Of a DNA stretch of 64,000 nucleotides, positions 45,764-58,113 are shown one piece after another. The stretch spans positions 7,956,501 to 8,020,500 of the forward strand of contig JAZGTH010000019.1 of the NCBI GenBank assembly GCA_036877525.1, in the 5' to 3' direction. Position 1 is the first letter of the stretch; each line of letters begins with the position of its first letter. The DNA comes from Chromobotia macracanthus (taxonomy: Eukaryota > Chordata > Actinopteri > Cypriniformes > Botiidae). The notes under the pieces were generated by a model, which was given only the letters and a program-made list of their open reading frames with translations, ran no database searches and had not been told where the DNA came from. A program made the translations under genes and the position numbers.

Positions 45764-47164
45764 TACACTGTTGAAAATGTATTGTAATTTTACAGGAAAT
45801 TCCTGGCAACTAATTGTAATATACAGGTAATGTACTGTGTTTTTATTACAATAAAGCACTGTATTTATACAGCAGTGCTACCGTGATTATAGTAGAATTA
45901 TTACAGTAAAATGCTGTATTTTCATATAATCTACTGTATATTTACTGCAACTCAGTTGCCAGGAATTTCCTGTAATTTCACAGGAGAGAATTACAATTTA
46001 AAACTGTAATTGAATATACTGTATACATCCTGTTGTTTGTAAATGTTACAATAAAAACTAATCTTCCACAATTAAAACCACAACAATGGCAACTTCTCTG
46101 TTTTTTATTAAAATACTGTGCAACAGCACATATTACAAAATTAAAACTTTTTTCCAAACAAAGTATCCATATTTCTTTTTCATATAAACAAGTTACAGTT
46201 TTACTGAAGAACCTAGCTCACTTCCAGACAGCTTATCATCAGGGGGAACATGGTGATATACAACAAATACACCTGCCAGTCTTGAACTAGGGAAGCTGTG
46301 GGGGGCATCAATACTAGCCCATCAATTCAAAGTCCAAGAGTTTTCTTAAGAGGGTGCAGACAGGTGCGTTGAGCTTGTGTCTCTTCTCTGCTTTGCTGCC
46401 CGCCTGGGAGTTGATTCCAAATAAAGGATTGTGGTGGTTTTGCATGTGGTAACGAACCTTTTCCGTGTCTCCTCCTCCTGAGGAGGAGATGAGGAGATGA
46501 TGAGGAGATGATGAGGAGGAGATGAGGAGATGAGGAGGAGATGATGAGGAGATGATGAGAAGGAGATGAGGAGATGATGAGGAGATGATGAGGAGGAGAT
46601 GAGGAGGAGATGATGAGGAGATGAGGAGGAGATGATGAGGAGATGGCGTTTCGATATAATCAACATCAAATCAGTGTCTGAAATAATCCAGCTAGCCGGT
46701 GTGCAGCTGATCCCACGGTGTGTTACAGCCGCTGCTGCTCAGTTTGTCTTTCCTTCGGCGTTGACCGTTCAGGGCCGCAGTGAAGCTACGATAGTTTAAA
46801 ATTGGATAGAGTAAGAAGACGCCATTTAAAACTAACTTCACCACAGACAGAAATCTGAAAATATACCAAACGAAACAATCAGCACTACTCAGATCACCGG
46901 TTTCAATATATCCACAGACTTATAAAAGAGATTTTATGTTACAAACCCGAGACGTGTTCCTTCTTACACAAATGTTTAAAACAGCAGCGATCCCACAATG
47001 CTATGCAGTGGCTGTAAAATAATGCTTCTGCGGTGTAGTTACAATAATATTATAGGACTATCCGTAAATTTCCCATCATGCATTTGCATTTACAGCAAAA
47101 ACATGAATACAACTGTTTGTTGTAAAATTTATTGTAAAAATGACATCAGTTGCTAACAGTGTAT
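45764..47164. mobile_element. Possible non-autonomous DNA element with fold-back end
   Basis: The left end (TACACTGTTGAAAATG) and the reverse complement of the right end (TATACACTGTTAGCAACTG) share TACACTGTT. Near the left end a strong inverted repeat occurs: TTACAGGAAATTCCTGGCAA at about 45791 and its complement at about 45954-45976, separated by about 140 bases. No coding frame. Boundaries are uncertain; the outer pairing is weak. Confidence 0.35.
46484..46645. repeat. GAGGAGATGAT microsatellite
   Basis: Imperfect purine-rich tandem of GAGGAGAT and GATGAGGA units, about 160 bp. Strongly strand-asymmetric (A, G and T on plus; almost no C). Confidence 0.9.
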
Positions 47165-47645
47165 ATATATGAATGAGAAGCGAAGCTCTGCGGACCGACT
47201 CGGCTTTATATCCCTGATAATAAAGTTTGTCTTTTGGCATCAAAACCCGAAATCTTTGAGCAATTCTTGAGGTGGAAGAGGTGGAAGAAACCACAACAGT
47301 AGTCATGGAGGTCAAGTTTGCTTGATTCGTGAGGACTTACAAAAGTGTCACAGTGTAAACTGTGTCATATGAACTTACTGTGTATTATATGCCAAATGAC
47401 ACAAACAGAAGTGTGCTTAAGTAATTTTATATTGTTCATAAGGCTGCTGTGCTTATATACATATTTATATACAGTATGTGTACAGTACTGGAGACTAACT
47501 GTACTAACTGAAAAGTCACAAGCAAAAACGATACACAGAGGTTCTTCTGTTGCTGTATAACCTGCAGTTTATGTGTAGTTCATCACAGTGTTTTGAGTTG
47601 GGTCAGGTCGTGGACTGAATTTTCTCTTTATAGACTGAATGATTA

Positions 47646-49704
47646 TTAGACAGCATCTGCTGAGCTAGTTTTGAAGTGTATGTTCTGATAGATTGGATCT
47701 GGTGGGCTCCTCAAGCCTTTGGTCTTGTGTATGGATTTGTGTGTGGTGGCGTTCTGTCTCTCATCGGGATTGTTCTGGTAAACACTGTTGCTCTGAATGA
47801 AGAGAAAACGTTAAAGAAATGATTCACATGATGATAATGTATATTACTAAGCACACCGTCTTTGATCTAGTCGTGATATTTGCTGTTACTCACCTCCTCA
47901 ATTTTATACTCATTGTCAGTATGTGTAGATGTTACTGACACACATCCTGAAATGAGACAAAGAACGACCGTTTTCATGTGATAACGTTGATGTTTCAGTG
48001 TGTGTGGTGTGGACATGAGCATTCACTCACTTGCTGATGTCTGGACCCTCTTTTTGTTCTGACAAACACAGACCAGTCCAACTGCAAACACAGTCACCAA
48101 TATCAACCCCCCCACTGCATACAGGACAGAAGACACTGGGACTGCAGATGACAGACAGATGGAGAGGATTTAAAGATCTTTTCTGTCTTTCTTTAATGAC
48201 AGTAACTCAGTTCTGCATCCGTCTCCATCAGTGACGAGCAGGAATGTGCCCCTGGCTGTTTACTGTAAATAGCTTGTGTATGTTATAGAGGAGATCTGGG
48301 TGATAGATATGACAGAGAAATTCATAATATCACAAAAGATAGAAAATCACAATAAGTTGTAGGTTACAGTACAGAATGAACTTTACTCTGTGAAATAACA
48401 CAGAGACTGTGACGCACCTGCTTTTGTGTCTTTGTCAGTAAAAATATCAGCCTGACTAGATGCAAGACCTTAAAAGAGAGAAAACAACAACCTAAAGCCT
48501 TTAAGATGCATAAACATTAACAGTGTGCTGACAAACGACATGTTGACTGATCGGTGCGTCATCTGACTGACTAGATGGTCTTAAGGAAGCTTTATATTTT
48601 GACTGGTTAAGGGTCATGTTCAGCACACACGATTACAAGTCTTCCTTAAGGGGGCGCTCTTGTGTTCAAAAACAGCTGAGCACAGCAGAATGCAGGGGGC
48701 TCATGTTTATAAACTGTACGTTAAACTAATATTAAATTGACAGATACGCAGGTTTTAAGTGGTTGACAGCTGTGTGTTACAGTACCTGTTGATGGCTCTG
48801 CGAGTGTGTGTGTAGAGGGTGTGGAAACATGGAGGTCAGGTATGGTCAGTCGAATTTCACATCTCGTTCCTGGTACAGAAGCTGTGTGTGTGTCAGTTTC
48901 ACCTGTAGATACTGTCAGGGTGACTTTTTTATATGTGTCTAAACCAACCCTGTCCACTCCACACCAGTAAACCCCAGAGTCTGTCTCCTGTAGATCACTG
49001 ATGCTCACTGTGAAGGAACCATTCCTAAAATCCTCCAGTCTGAACCTCCCATTAAGTGACTGTCCAGATACAGCTAGAATATCTGTGTATCTGCATGGAT
49101 CTCTGCAGAAGTACTTTATGTTGTTCTGGGCAAAAGTGTGAGAGCATGAAATCACAATGTATCGCCCAGTGTATCCATGACTAGAAATGCCATCAGCAGC
49201 TGAAGTCTTGATGTCTGTTCATTAGATAAAACAGTGTGTCCCGCTACAATCTACAAGCACTTCACATGTGTTATTTGCAACATTTAGTTGTTTTAAAGAA
49301 GAAATAATGAAGTATTCGTTTGCATGTGTAATAGGCATGTGTATGTGAAATTGTAATGACACACAGTGGTCACAGAGTTATTAAGAAAATTGTGATTATC
49401 ACTTCCTCAACAAGCCAGTTTCAGTTATTCATATGAATATGTAACTGTTAGCATCCACATACTTGTAATGTTAATGTTACTTCATTACTTAAATGATTTT
49501 CAACATCTAATTTAATCTATTTTTTTGCTTAAAATAATGTCAACTTGTCTGTGTAAGAGTTACACACTAAAACCTCTTTGTTTGTATAAGCTTGCGCTTG
49601 TTCTCATAATGTCAAGTAAACAGAACCTCAGACTGTACAGATTTAATGGTAATGTACTGACCTGACAGAAACATCCAGAATGAGAAGATGCAGAAGAGCT
49701 TCAT
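47646..49704 (-). CDS. pIgR/CD300 (CMRF35)-like receptor A, 6 exons
   Basis: Exons in coding order: 49704-49662, 49214-48786, 48468-48418, 48141-48031, 47946-47894, 47792-47646; 277 residues. Signal peptide MKLFCIFSFWMFLS. One V-type domain with the canonical pair (ISC...VYWCGVD) plus the second local Cys pair KYFCRDPC typical of pIgR and CD300 domains. Then come a Thr/Ser/Pro stalk, a membrane span (SSVLYAVGGLILVTVFAVGL) and a short tail with Tyr234 (SVYQNN) and Tyr264 (PIYQNI), only ITIM-like because the -2 residue of the second is Pro. Odd point: V domain and stalk are in one exon, while in genes B and C an intron separates them. Pol-Ig or phospholipid ligands are known for relatives; the ligand here is unknown. 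Confidence 0.85.
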
Positions 49705-50850
49705 TTTAGCAGCAATCTCCTTGTTTTCTGTGAAGTCTGTTTGGGCTTTATTGATGGGTGAGGATGTGTCCTCAAACTCTCACATGTAAGCTTGTTTCTA
49801 GACACCCACACACACGGACCGCTTCCTCTTGATTTAAAGAGACATTCCCTTTCTCTGGAACTGCTTCTTGCTGTCATTGTTGTTGTTGTTAATTGATTTT
49901 AAGTGGTCAGTCTGCTCTTAAAATCAGGGATATTTCACCCAAAACTGTACATCTTCTGAGAAAAACCCTCATGTCATTTCAAACCTGTGACTGCTGGCTA
50001 CAGGATTATAAATTGTAAGGTGCTAATGGTTTTGTTTGTCACTATATATTTCCTGTCCTTTCACTTGTCATTTCATCATTTGTATGATTTTACTATTAAG
50101 AATAGCTATCTAGATTGGTGGTGGATGTTGTAGTGACCTTTCCTAACATAACATGTGCTATGTAAAGTTTTTTTTGAGAAGTAGATCAGATAGTTTAAAA
50201 CCTCTAAGCATGAGCAACAATAATACTGATGCTTTGCCTTAAAAACTATTAAGGGTTTTAACTAAACTATAAAAACTATTATAGTTTTAACTATAAAAAC
50301 TATATAAATCTATGCCTGATGCTGCAGGTGAGAGTGTGATGTCATCAGGGGCTTTAATATCTGCAGGTGCTGGTGGTGGTAGATGGAGAACCTATAGGTG
50401 CTGCTGGTGTCGGATTCATTACAGTTGTGTGTCTGATATCATTGCATTGATCTTTTCATTGGCATAATAATGTCTGTGTTCTGGTTAAACTATTAGGGTA
50501 GAAACAGCAACCAAGATACAAGAAGATCAAATAAAATACAGAACTGATGTGAAATACATACTTTTGTATTTCATAATACAGACTTATCAAAGCAACAGAT
50601 GCAAACATAGGGAGTGAGAACAGTACACAGTCAATGAGGAATGACAAAACATTTACAAAATAAAGTGACAGCGCCCCCTGTGGTCACTTGTTGAGGTTCC
50701 AAATACTTGACACCTATATGCGAGTACTCGTGAAGGGAATATATTTGTGTTAATAGACATTTAAAGCCTTTACTATGATGTGATATAGAAAATGTTACAG
50801 CATCACTTCTGGTCTGTTTCAGTCCACTGAACCGTCGCCTGATGTCAGGA
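49705..50850. other. Spacer between receptor A and receptor B
   Basis: Promoter side of A and 3' UTR side of B; no extra exon seen. A remnant of the TTAA-type short element lies near 49920-50000 (ATTTCACCCAAAACTG). Small inverted repeats of TAAAAACTAT occur at about 50240-50305. Confidence 0.45.
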
Positions 50851-53682
50851 TCAATAATTCTCATAGATGTCATCTGACTGGACCGTGTCAAGCTTTAGAT
50901 TCTGATAGACTGAATGTGTTTGGATCTTCTGGACTTCAGGCTTCAGGTTTTCAGATTTCATCTGTGTGCTCTTCTGTGTATCCTGAAGATCATTTTCATA
51001 TAAATTATTTGCCTGAATAAACAAAACAACAGCAACACTATTAATGCAGTTGGTCGGTACGCTGTCCTCGTCTGAGTCTACATCACCCTGCAAGGGCTGT
51101 TGGGTAATGAGCTACAGCACAGGTGTTAATTAGGGCCGCACAATATATCGAAATATCACAAAATTGCACATTGCAATATCAATATCACAAGGGTTTGCAA
51201 TAACAAAATAATTTTAATACTTTAACAGTTGTGTAGTGAGTTTTTGTTTGATGTAGATAGTCAAGTAACTTCTATCAGAAGAAAAAACTATGTTGGTTAT
51301 CATTTTCAGCTAATAGTAATTTAAATAGATTTTCCAAATTTAGAGCACTATTGTACCATACACTGCATTGTTTGGCAAGTTATCGCATTTCTCCTGAATA
51401 TTGTACAGTCGTACTGTCAAACCTTGAACCCGAATCAAACACACCTGAACCTACTAACACAGGTTAGTCAGTGGTCCTCCAGGACCTGCCCTACAACCTT
51501 TACTTACACCTGTGTGTGATCATTGTTCAGCGGGTGAGCATAACTCACCTCTTCATCTGTATGTTCTGTGTGTTTGTTGACTGTCACTGGCCCATGTTCT
51601 AAGAAAAGGGGGAATCAAACAGAAATGACCTGCTGATCTGAGGTAAGATTCAGTGTTCAGATGATTTATAGTAATATGCTGATATTTGGCAGGGTGTAGT
51701 ATATGTTTATAAACCTGCTGATGTCTTGATTCTTGTTCTGTACTGATAAACTGCAAACAGTCCAGCTAGAGCTATGATCACTGTGAGGACTGGACAAATA
51801 ACAGCGTACACAGAGAAGTTTACAGACACTGAGGAGAGAGCAAATGAAACGTTTCTTTTGTCATTAAAGTGAGTACATTCTTTTTGTGTCAGACAGTCAG
51901 ATATATTTATCATCTGCATGTTCCTTTTGCTGTTTTTTCATTTATAAATGTATGCTGAGGGGTTGAACAATACTTTTGAATGAACTCCAGTGATATCAGT
52001 GGCCCAGGAGAAGTTGGATTTTACTCCCCTCATGGTGGTCACCACATTGAGAGCACAGAACACGTTTTAAAAGACGCACTATACATGATTTTCCAAAAAA
52101 TAAATCCCTCTGAATCAACACTTCTGATCCACTAGAAGTGTGTTCTGGTGTGTGTGTGTACAGAAACACTGTCCTCCGCCTGTATTCTCTATTTCTTATA
52201 GTTTTGGGCTGCTCAGGGTGGTTCTAGGAGGCAATCTTTGGCCAATGGGGGTGTAGCCCTCAGCCAATAACGGCACACAGGTTGTGGTGTAGGGGTGTGC
52301 CCTTTTTGCGGTGTTCTGCCTAAGAGGAGGGGCTAACTTTGAATGCTGTAGTTACAGTAAGCGAACAGTTACTGTAACTGTAAGATGTTCTTCGGATAGA
52401 CATTGTGGAAGTACATTGATGAAGTTACCTGTTACTGAGGGTGAGCGTGTGATGTCATCAAGGGTTGAATATCTGAAGGTTCTGCTGGATGTTGCAAATG
52501 AAGATTCTGGTTGTTGTGTTGATGTAGTAACTGGCTGAGTTGTGTCTAATTTGGTGGAAGCAGGAGTTATGTCTTCTGAGGTGTGTAAGAGAACTGTGGA
52601 ATCCATTAAAATGGAAATGAAACAATTGCTGTAAAATTAAAGTGAAAAGAATCACTATTGTATGTTGTTATTACCTTTAGATACTCTCAGATTGACTTGA
52701 TTATATGTGTCCGCAAAAGCAGTTCTGTCCACTCCACACCAGTAAACCCCAGAGTCTGTCTCCTGTAGATCACTGATGCTCACTGTGAAGGAACCATTCC
52801 TAAAATCCTCCAGTCTGAACCTCCCATTAGGTGACTGATCAGATGATACTAAAACATCTTCATAATTACATGGATCTCTGCAGAAGTACTTTCTGTTGGT
52901 TGAAGCCCAGCTATGATTACATGTGAATGTGACGTGTTCTCCACTGTATCCATGTTTCTCAATCCCATCTGTGGCTGAAACTTTGATTTCTGGTATAGAA
53001 TAATAAAGAATGACAGGTCTTCAAAGAAGGAGGTCTGTTTCTCTTTCTTATTTCTTACATATCTGATATGTTCATGTTTTTATAAGGATCTGCTTTAGTT
53101 GTTTTTTTTAGTGTTGTCTTATAGACGCTCTTAGCTTTATTTATGTGGTTTGTTGAGATACTTGGTGTATATTAGTAATCCCTGAATATATAAGCAGAAT
53201 GATCAAAAGTGACATGAGTGAGCGGTCTCTGCAGCTTTCTTGCAAACTGAGTCTGATGTCCACTTCCTGTTTTACACTTGTTGTTTGCATGTACTAAAAC
53301 AGTTAGCATTTTACACTGATATGAGATCAGTTTCGTGGCTGCTGTTTCTTTTGCAGTATGATTCTATAGTTTTGTGACAAGCTGCGCAATTTGTACAAAC
53401 AGTGCATGAAGGTATACAAGATGCTGTTATAGATGCAGAAGAAACCTTGCTAAGAAACACATTTAGGATTGTGTTTTATTCACTGCTGAAGCTGATGAGA
53501 GTTTAGCATTTTATTCAATTCTGCCTTTACAGTCCACAGGAAAAACTCTATGCTGCTTTAAAAATATCTCCTTCATAGCCACTGAAAAATGAACTAGTGG
53601 GATCACACTCTAGAACGACTATAAAATCTGCAAACTGACCTGACAGAAAGATCCAGAGACACACAACACAGAAGATCTTCAT
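50851..53682 (-). CDS. pIgR/CD300-like receptor B, 6 exons
   Basis: Exons in coding order: 53682-53640, 52989-52675, 52593-52429, 51828-51715, 51598-51549, 51012-50851; 282 residues, all phases consistent. Signal MKIFCVVCLWIFLS; V-type domain with FTC...VYWCGVD and KYFCRDPC; Thr/Ser-rich stalk, probably O-glycosylated; membrane span around YAVICPVLTVIIALAGLFAV; tail with NLYEND, a canonical ITIM-type SVYQNL (Tyr265) and the terminal DIYENY (Tyr279). I took the last exon to start at GCAAATAAT after TTTATTCAG, since that mirrors receptor A; a longer open frame upstream exists but would lack an acceptor partner. Most of the V exon is identical to that of receptor C. Probably inhibitory. Confidence 0.87.
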
Positions 53683-54367
53683 TTCCACAGTGAGACTCTG
53701 AGTTTCTGGTGAATTTAAGATACATTTACTCAGGAGTCTTTATGACTCTTGTCTTCTAAAATTAAGACGAGGAAGTCCTATGTTGGTGTTGCCAGTCTTA
53801 TATTAAAAGGACCCTCAAGCTTCTCCTTTTTTAACGCATAATGTGTTTCATTAATACCTGTTCCACAGATCTGAGGTCATTGTTGGAGCTTGCTTTATTA
53901 TTTACCATAAATAAGGGTTGAATTGGGCAATCTGGTTTCAAATCAGTGGGAATAGAGGTGTCCACATTTCTACAGAGTTCACAGAACATACAGTAAAGAT
54001 CAGGAAGTTTACCACATAAAGACGGTGCTGCTATATCGTTTACAATAAAAATCAGTCCAAGAGAAAGTGTTTCTGAATCTTTGTTCAGTTTGCTTTAGGC
54101 TACAGAGTACAGTACCTGAATGCACTCTTTACATGGTGAAACGTGTTACTTGATCATCTGCCCTGATCAATAGATGTAAGATGGGAGTTGAAGTAGAACT
54201 GTTCACATTTCGGCTTTCTGCAGACAGTAATAGCACTGTTTCTGTAACATTATTCAAAAGAAATCCTAGATTTGGTCATCTGGGGTTTTCTATGAATTCT
54301 TAACATTACATAAACACATACATGTGAATTACTGATTGATTTTTTTAGCTTGTAATTTTCTAAGAAC
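53683..54367. other. Spacer between receptors B and C
   Basis: 5' flank of B and 3' flank of C. No coding signal seen. Confidence 0.4.
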
Positions 54368-54482
54368 ATTTTCACACAGTATTGGATTGCAGCCTCACAC
54401 TTCCTCTGGGAATTGAATCCTTGACCTTGCCGTTGCTGGTGCCATCCTGTACCAACTGAGCCAGAGCAGCCCAGCCAGCCAT
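54368..54482 (-). mobile_element. tRNA-derived SINE
   Basis: On minus: box A TGGCTCAGTTGGTACAGGAT, then box B region GGATTCAATTCCCAGAGG. It lies about 200 bp past the stop codon of receptor C, in its likely 3' UTR. Confidence 0.65.
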
Positions 54483-54672
54483 GTTAGGCTCAACTAGCAG
54501 GACTGTCTGTTCAAGCGATGGCAGAGAGTGTTTCAGGACCTGTTTGAAACCAGTCATTATTTTTTCCACTAGTGAGGCAGAAATCAACATAACTGTCAGT
54601 GAAAAGACCAGAGTACATATTTACAAGTTACAATTTGACAAAATTCCTTTAAAAGTCCTTAAAAGAAGTGTT

Positions 54673-57600
54673 TTAAACAGCTTTAGGGGCACACACAGTG
54701 TCATATGTTACTCTGTCCTCTGCTGGAAAGGTTTTTGCTGCAGAGCGTTTATGCATGTTAATGGCTGCATATGTTATTGAGGAGGCCGCATCAGTGCTGG
54801 CCTGTGGTTGGTCGGTGCAGCTCAATGGTTGGATTGGGAGGTTGGCATAAATACTAGAATCTTCAGTCTGATTGGCTGCAGAATGTTGACTGACAGCTGT
54901 ATACATCACTGTGGCTGTGTGTGTATCAGTCGGCTGTTGGTTCTCTGTGATGTTCCCATAAACACCTGCCATCTGTGAGTGAGAGATGTTATTATAACAT
55001 CAGTAAAGACATAAACACATCAAACATGTTCAAATATTATATAAAGAAGCATGTGTACTATCATTGTAAACGTTCATGTTTTCTAACGGTTCGTATATTT
55101 TTCATTATACCAAATTGTGCAAGACATCATGTGCTACATAAATGTCCACTAGAGGTCACAGTGTGCTTGATTCTTTAGAATACAACATTGATTTCAAAAG
55201 CATTGGTTAGTCCTGTGTCACAATCACACAGGCCTACAGTGAGACACAAACACTGTGTAAGAAACACACACACACACTCAGAGTGATCATGTGATCATCT
55301 CTCTCACCTCTGTGGTTCTTTCAGCATCAGTCTGAGTCGGGCCTGTTACACAAGAAACACGCAGTTAAACACATTACATACTGCATTTACTTACAAAACA
55401 ACAGTGCGCATTTGCACTTACCACTGGAACTGTGTGACTTTCTCTTTTTCCTGTTGTACACACAGAGAATTCCTCCGAATATCATGACTATCACAGTCAG
55501 ACCTGCAGCCGTGCACACCAGAGCACCTGAACACATGTGGAGAAAGCAGGTGAGGCCCATCACAGGCGTGACGTTCACACTTGTGCGCTTGGGCTGATGA
55601 ATGCAGCTGCAGTTTTTGTCAGAAGCTTTATAAAGACACACTGGAGTAGATCACGCTCTCTTTGCTCAACAAGTTCACTGTACCCACCTTTGAGATTCCC
55701 GAGGTCCTGACCTCAGTATTTCTGAGGTGTATGTGATAAAATAAACTGTTTCAAGTGGTGAAACAGTTGTAAAGTTGTGGAATAAGTGTCGTATATTAAT
55801 TCCGCATTGGTGCTGCAGCGACTTGATCTGATCCGCCTCAGCGCTCGTCAGTGTCAGAAAGGTTGAGGTCACAGATGGCGGGGCTTATGATCACAGGTGA
55901 AAAGCTCAGTGTGTTCCACAGTGTTGGCTGAAGTTGGTCCCTTTATTACTCAGGATAAACATGAGCTTATTTGAGCTGTTAGATTTGATTCTTAATCGTA
56001 TTTCATGTGGTAAAACTTCTGTTGATTAACACTTCACTGGCCGATCCCTCAGAAGTTTGGTTTGTGTGAGATTGTACATGATTCTCACTGCAGAACAGTT
56101 TTTAAAACACTGACATACAGTCACATACTGTTATTTAGTCATTCATCTTCAATGTAATTCAGTTTTTCTGCATGTAAAAAGTACTTCCCTTGTATCCTTG
56201 TATGTTTTATGCTACAGTTGCCGGGCGTTCAGGAGTTTTGTTGAATATTGGACATGGCTTTGCACAGTCGAGGTTAGTTAGTGATTTTATTGTACTCATA
56301 ACACATTATATATGTTAACATATGGCTTTAATTACCAGTTTCAAGGTATACTGCGGTTTGAAAGTGTCATGGTTTCAAAACCATAAAAAAAATTCATTAT
56401 ACTGTTCCTGAGGTATGAACCCCTGCAACTGAGATAAACCTCTGGAACTGAGGTGAACCCCTGGAACTGAGGGGAACCCCTGGAACTGAGGGGAACCCCT
56501 GGAGCTTCCCTCCCTAATAACTATTAAACTAATAAAGATGGCAGCATCTCTTTTTAAAGTTAATTTCCTGAAATAACATGACATAGATATTTTACTACTG
56601 TTCCAAATATTCACAATAAAATATATTGTGTTCAATAGACAATAGCGTTTTTTTTCCCCAGGCATTTAAAAATAACACAGGTTAGAGCTTTAATTGCAAA
56701 ACCGCCATACTGTGAAACCATGATATTTTTGTTTAAGGTTATCATACCATCAAAATCTCATACACTATGCCTAGCCAGCATGTGATGTGTGATGCCTAAA
56801 ATAACCATCTGAAGAGTGTGAAACTCACCAGCTTTTTCAAAAAATGTTTGGGCTGCTGGTCTACATGTTCCATGAGGGCCTTCTAATGTAAAAGAGGAGA
56901 ATGACATCATCACATCAACTGCTCAACTACATAGAAAAATACATGTAAGGTTAGTCCAGCAAGCTCCATGTTACCTGCAAATGTAAATGAGGTGGTGACA
57001 TCATCAGGTGCTGGAGGGAATGGTCTTCTCGTGGAGGTTTGAGAGTCAGGGTTGGTCACAGGTGTAGGAGTCCTTTCAGGTGTATGTGTGTCTACTGTTG
57101 TGATTGATGGTCATTAACTTCAAAAGTGTATTTTATAATATACATCAAATATGATGTGTTATTCTTACCTTTAGATACTCTCAAAATGATCTTATGATAC
57201 CAGTCTAAGCCAACCCTGTCCACTCCACACCAGTAAACCCCAGAGTCTGTCTCCTGTAGATCACTGATGCTCACTGTGAAGGAACCATTCCTAAAATCCT
57301 CCAGTCTGAACCTCCCATTAGGTGACTGATCAGATGATACTAAAACATCTTCATAATTACATGGATCTCTGCAGAAGTACTTTCTGTTGGTTGAAGCCCA
57401 GCTATGATTACATGTGAATGTGACGTGTTCTCCACTGTATCCATGTTTCTCAATCCCATCTGTGGCTGAAACTTTGATTTCTGGTATAGAATAATGAAAA
57501 AGTGGGAGGTCTATAATGTTTTATATATAATTACATATAATATTTTAATATATATACTTATTTTTGTGTCTTTTAATGTAGTAAGGAACAGTGCAGAGGA

Positions 57601-58113
57601 ACAGTTATTTCTCAGTTAGTGTATTGCAGTTTTAACAGTGTGACAGTTTTTTGTTATTTTGGCACAGACACAGAGTGAACACAGAATACACAGTCTAGCA
57701 CTCATATTAAACAGACTACAGTGTATTAAAGCTGTTTTGTAAACAGAAGTGCAGTAGAAATTTTACAGCACTCAGGCTGTGAATGATTCATGATCTGTAA
57801 GAATAACAGAAATTATTTATTTATAATCCTTCATTGTGGATACTATAGTTATGAGAATTACATTGTGTTGTTCATTATTAAACAGTTACTCATTATTGTG
57901 ATCAGAAGCAATGAACATTTATATTGACGAGACAAATCATGCCCGTGATGAAGCAGATTCTGGTTTAGTTTTGAATAAACAGCATTACTAATGTGCGATT
58001 GTCTTGTTACTGCAGGAGCGCTTTAGGTATCTGCTTCTCCACCAAAATGATTCCATCAGATAAAGACAGAACTGACCTGACACACAAATCCAAACAGCCC
58101 ACAGAAACTTCAT
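54673..58113 (-). CDS. pIgR/CD300-like inhibitory receptor C, 7 exons, four ITIMs
   Basis: Exons in coding order: 58113-58077, 57480-57169, 57094-56975, 56882-56829, 55526-55422, 55342-55308, 54972-54673; 963 nt, 320 residues. Signal MKFLWAVWICVS; V-type domain (EIKVSATDGIEKHGYSGEHV; FTC...VYWCGVD; KYFCRDPC); Thr/Pro stalk; an extra small exon with one Cys; membrane span ALVCTAAGLTVIVMIFGGIL followed by the stop-transfer NRKKRK. The last exon, 99 residues, has four canonical ITIM-type motifs: VMYTAV (Tyr245), SIYANL (Tyr263), ITYAAI (Tyr289), VTYDTV (Tyr311), plus GVYGNI (Tyr226). This is the richest inhibitory tail in the window. The tail is unrelated to those of A and B, although the V exon is almost the same as that of B. 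Confidence 0.88.
56398..56510. repeat. 19-bp tandem repeat, about 4 copies, intron of receptor C
   Basis: Imperfect copies of GGAACTGAGGGGAACCCCT in the large intron before the membrane exon. Each unit contains the palindromic GGGGAACCCC. Confidence 0.75.

Noticed and set aside
50851..51093. Longer last exon of receptor B starting with QGDVDSDEDS
   Set aside because: The acceptor TTTATTCAG at 51013-51015 gives the exon that matches receptor A, in phase with the preceding exon; the longer version breaks that homology.
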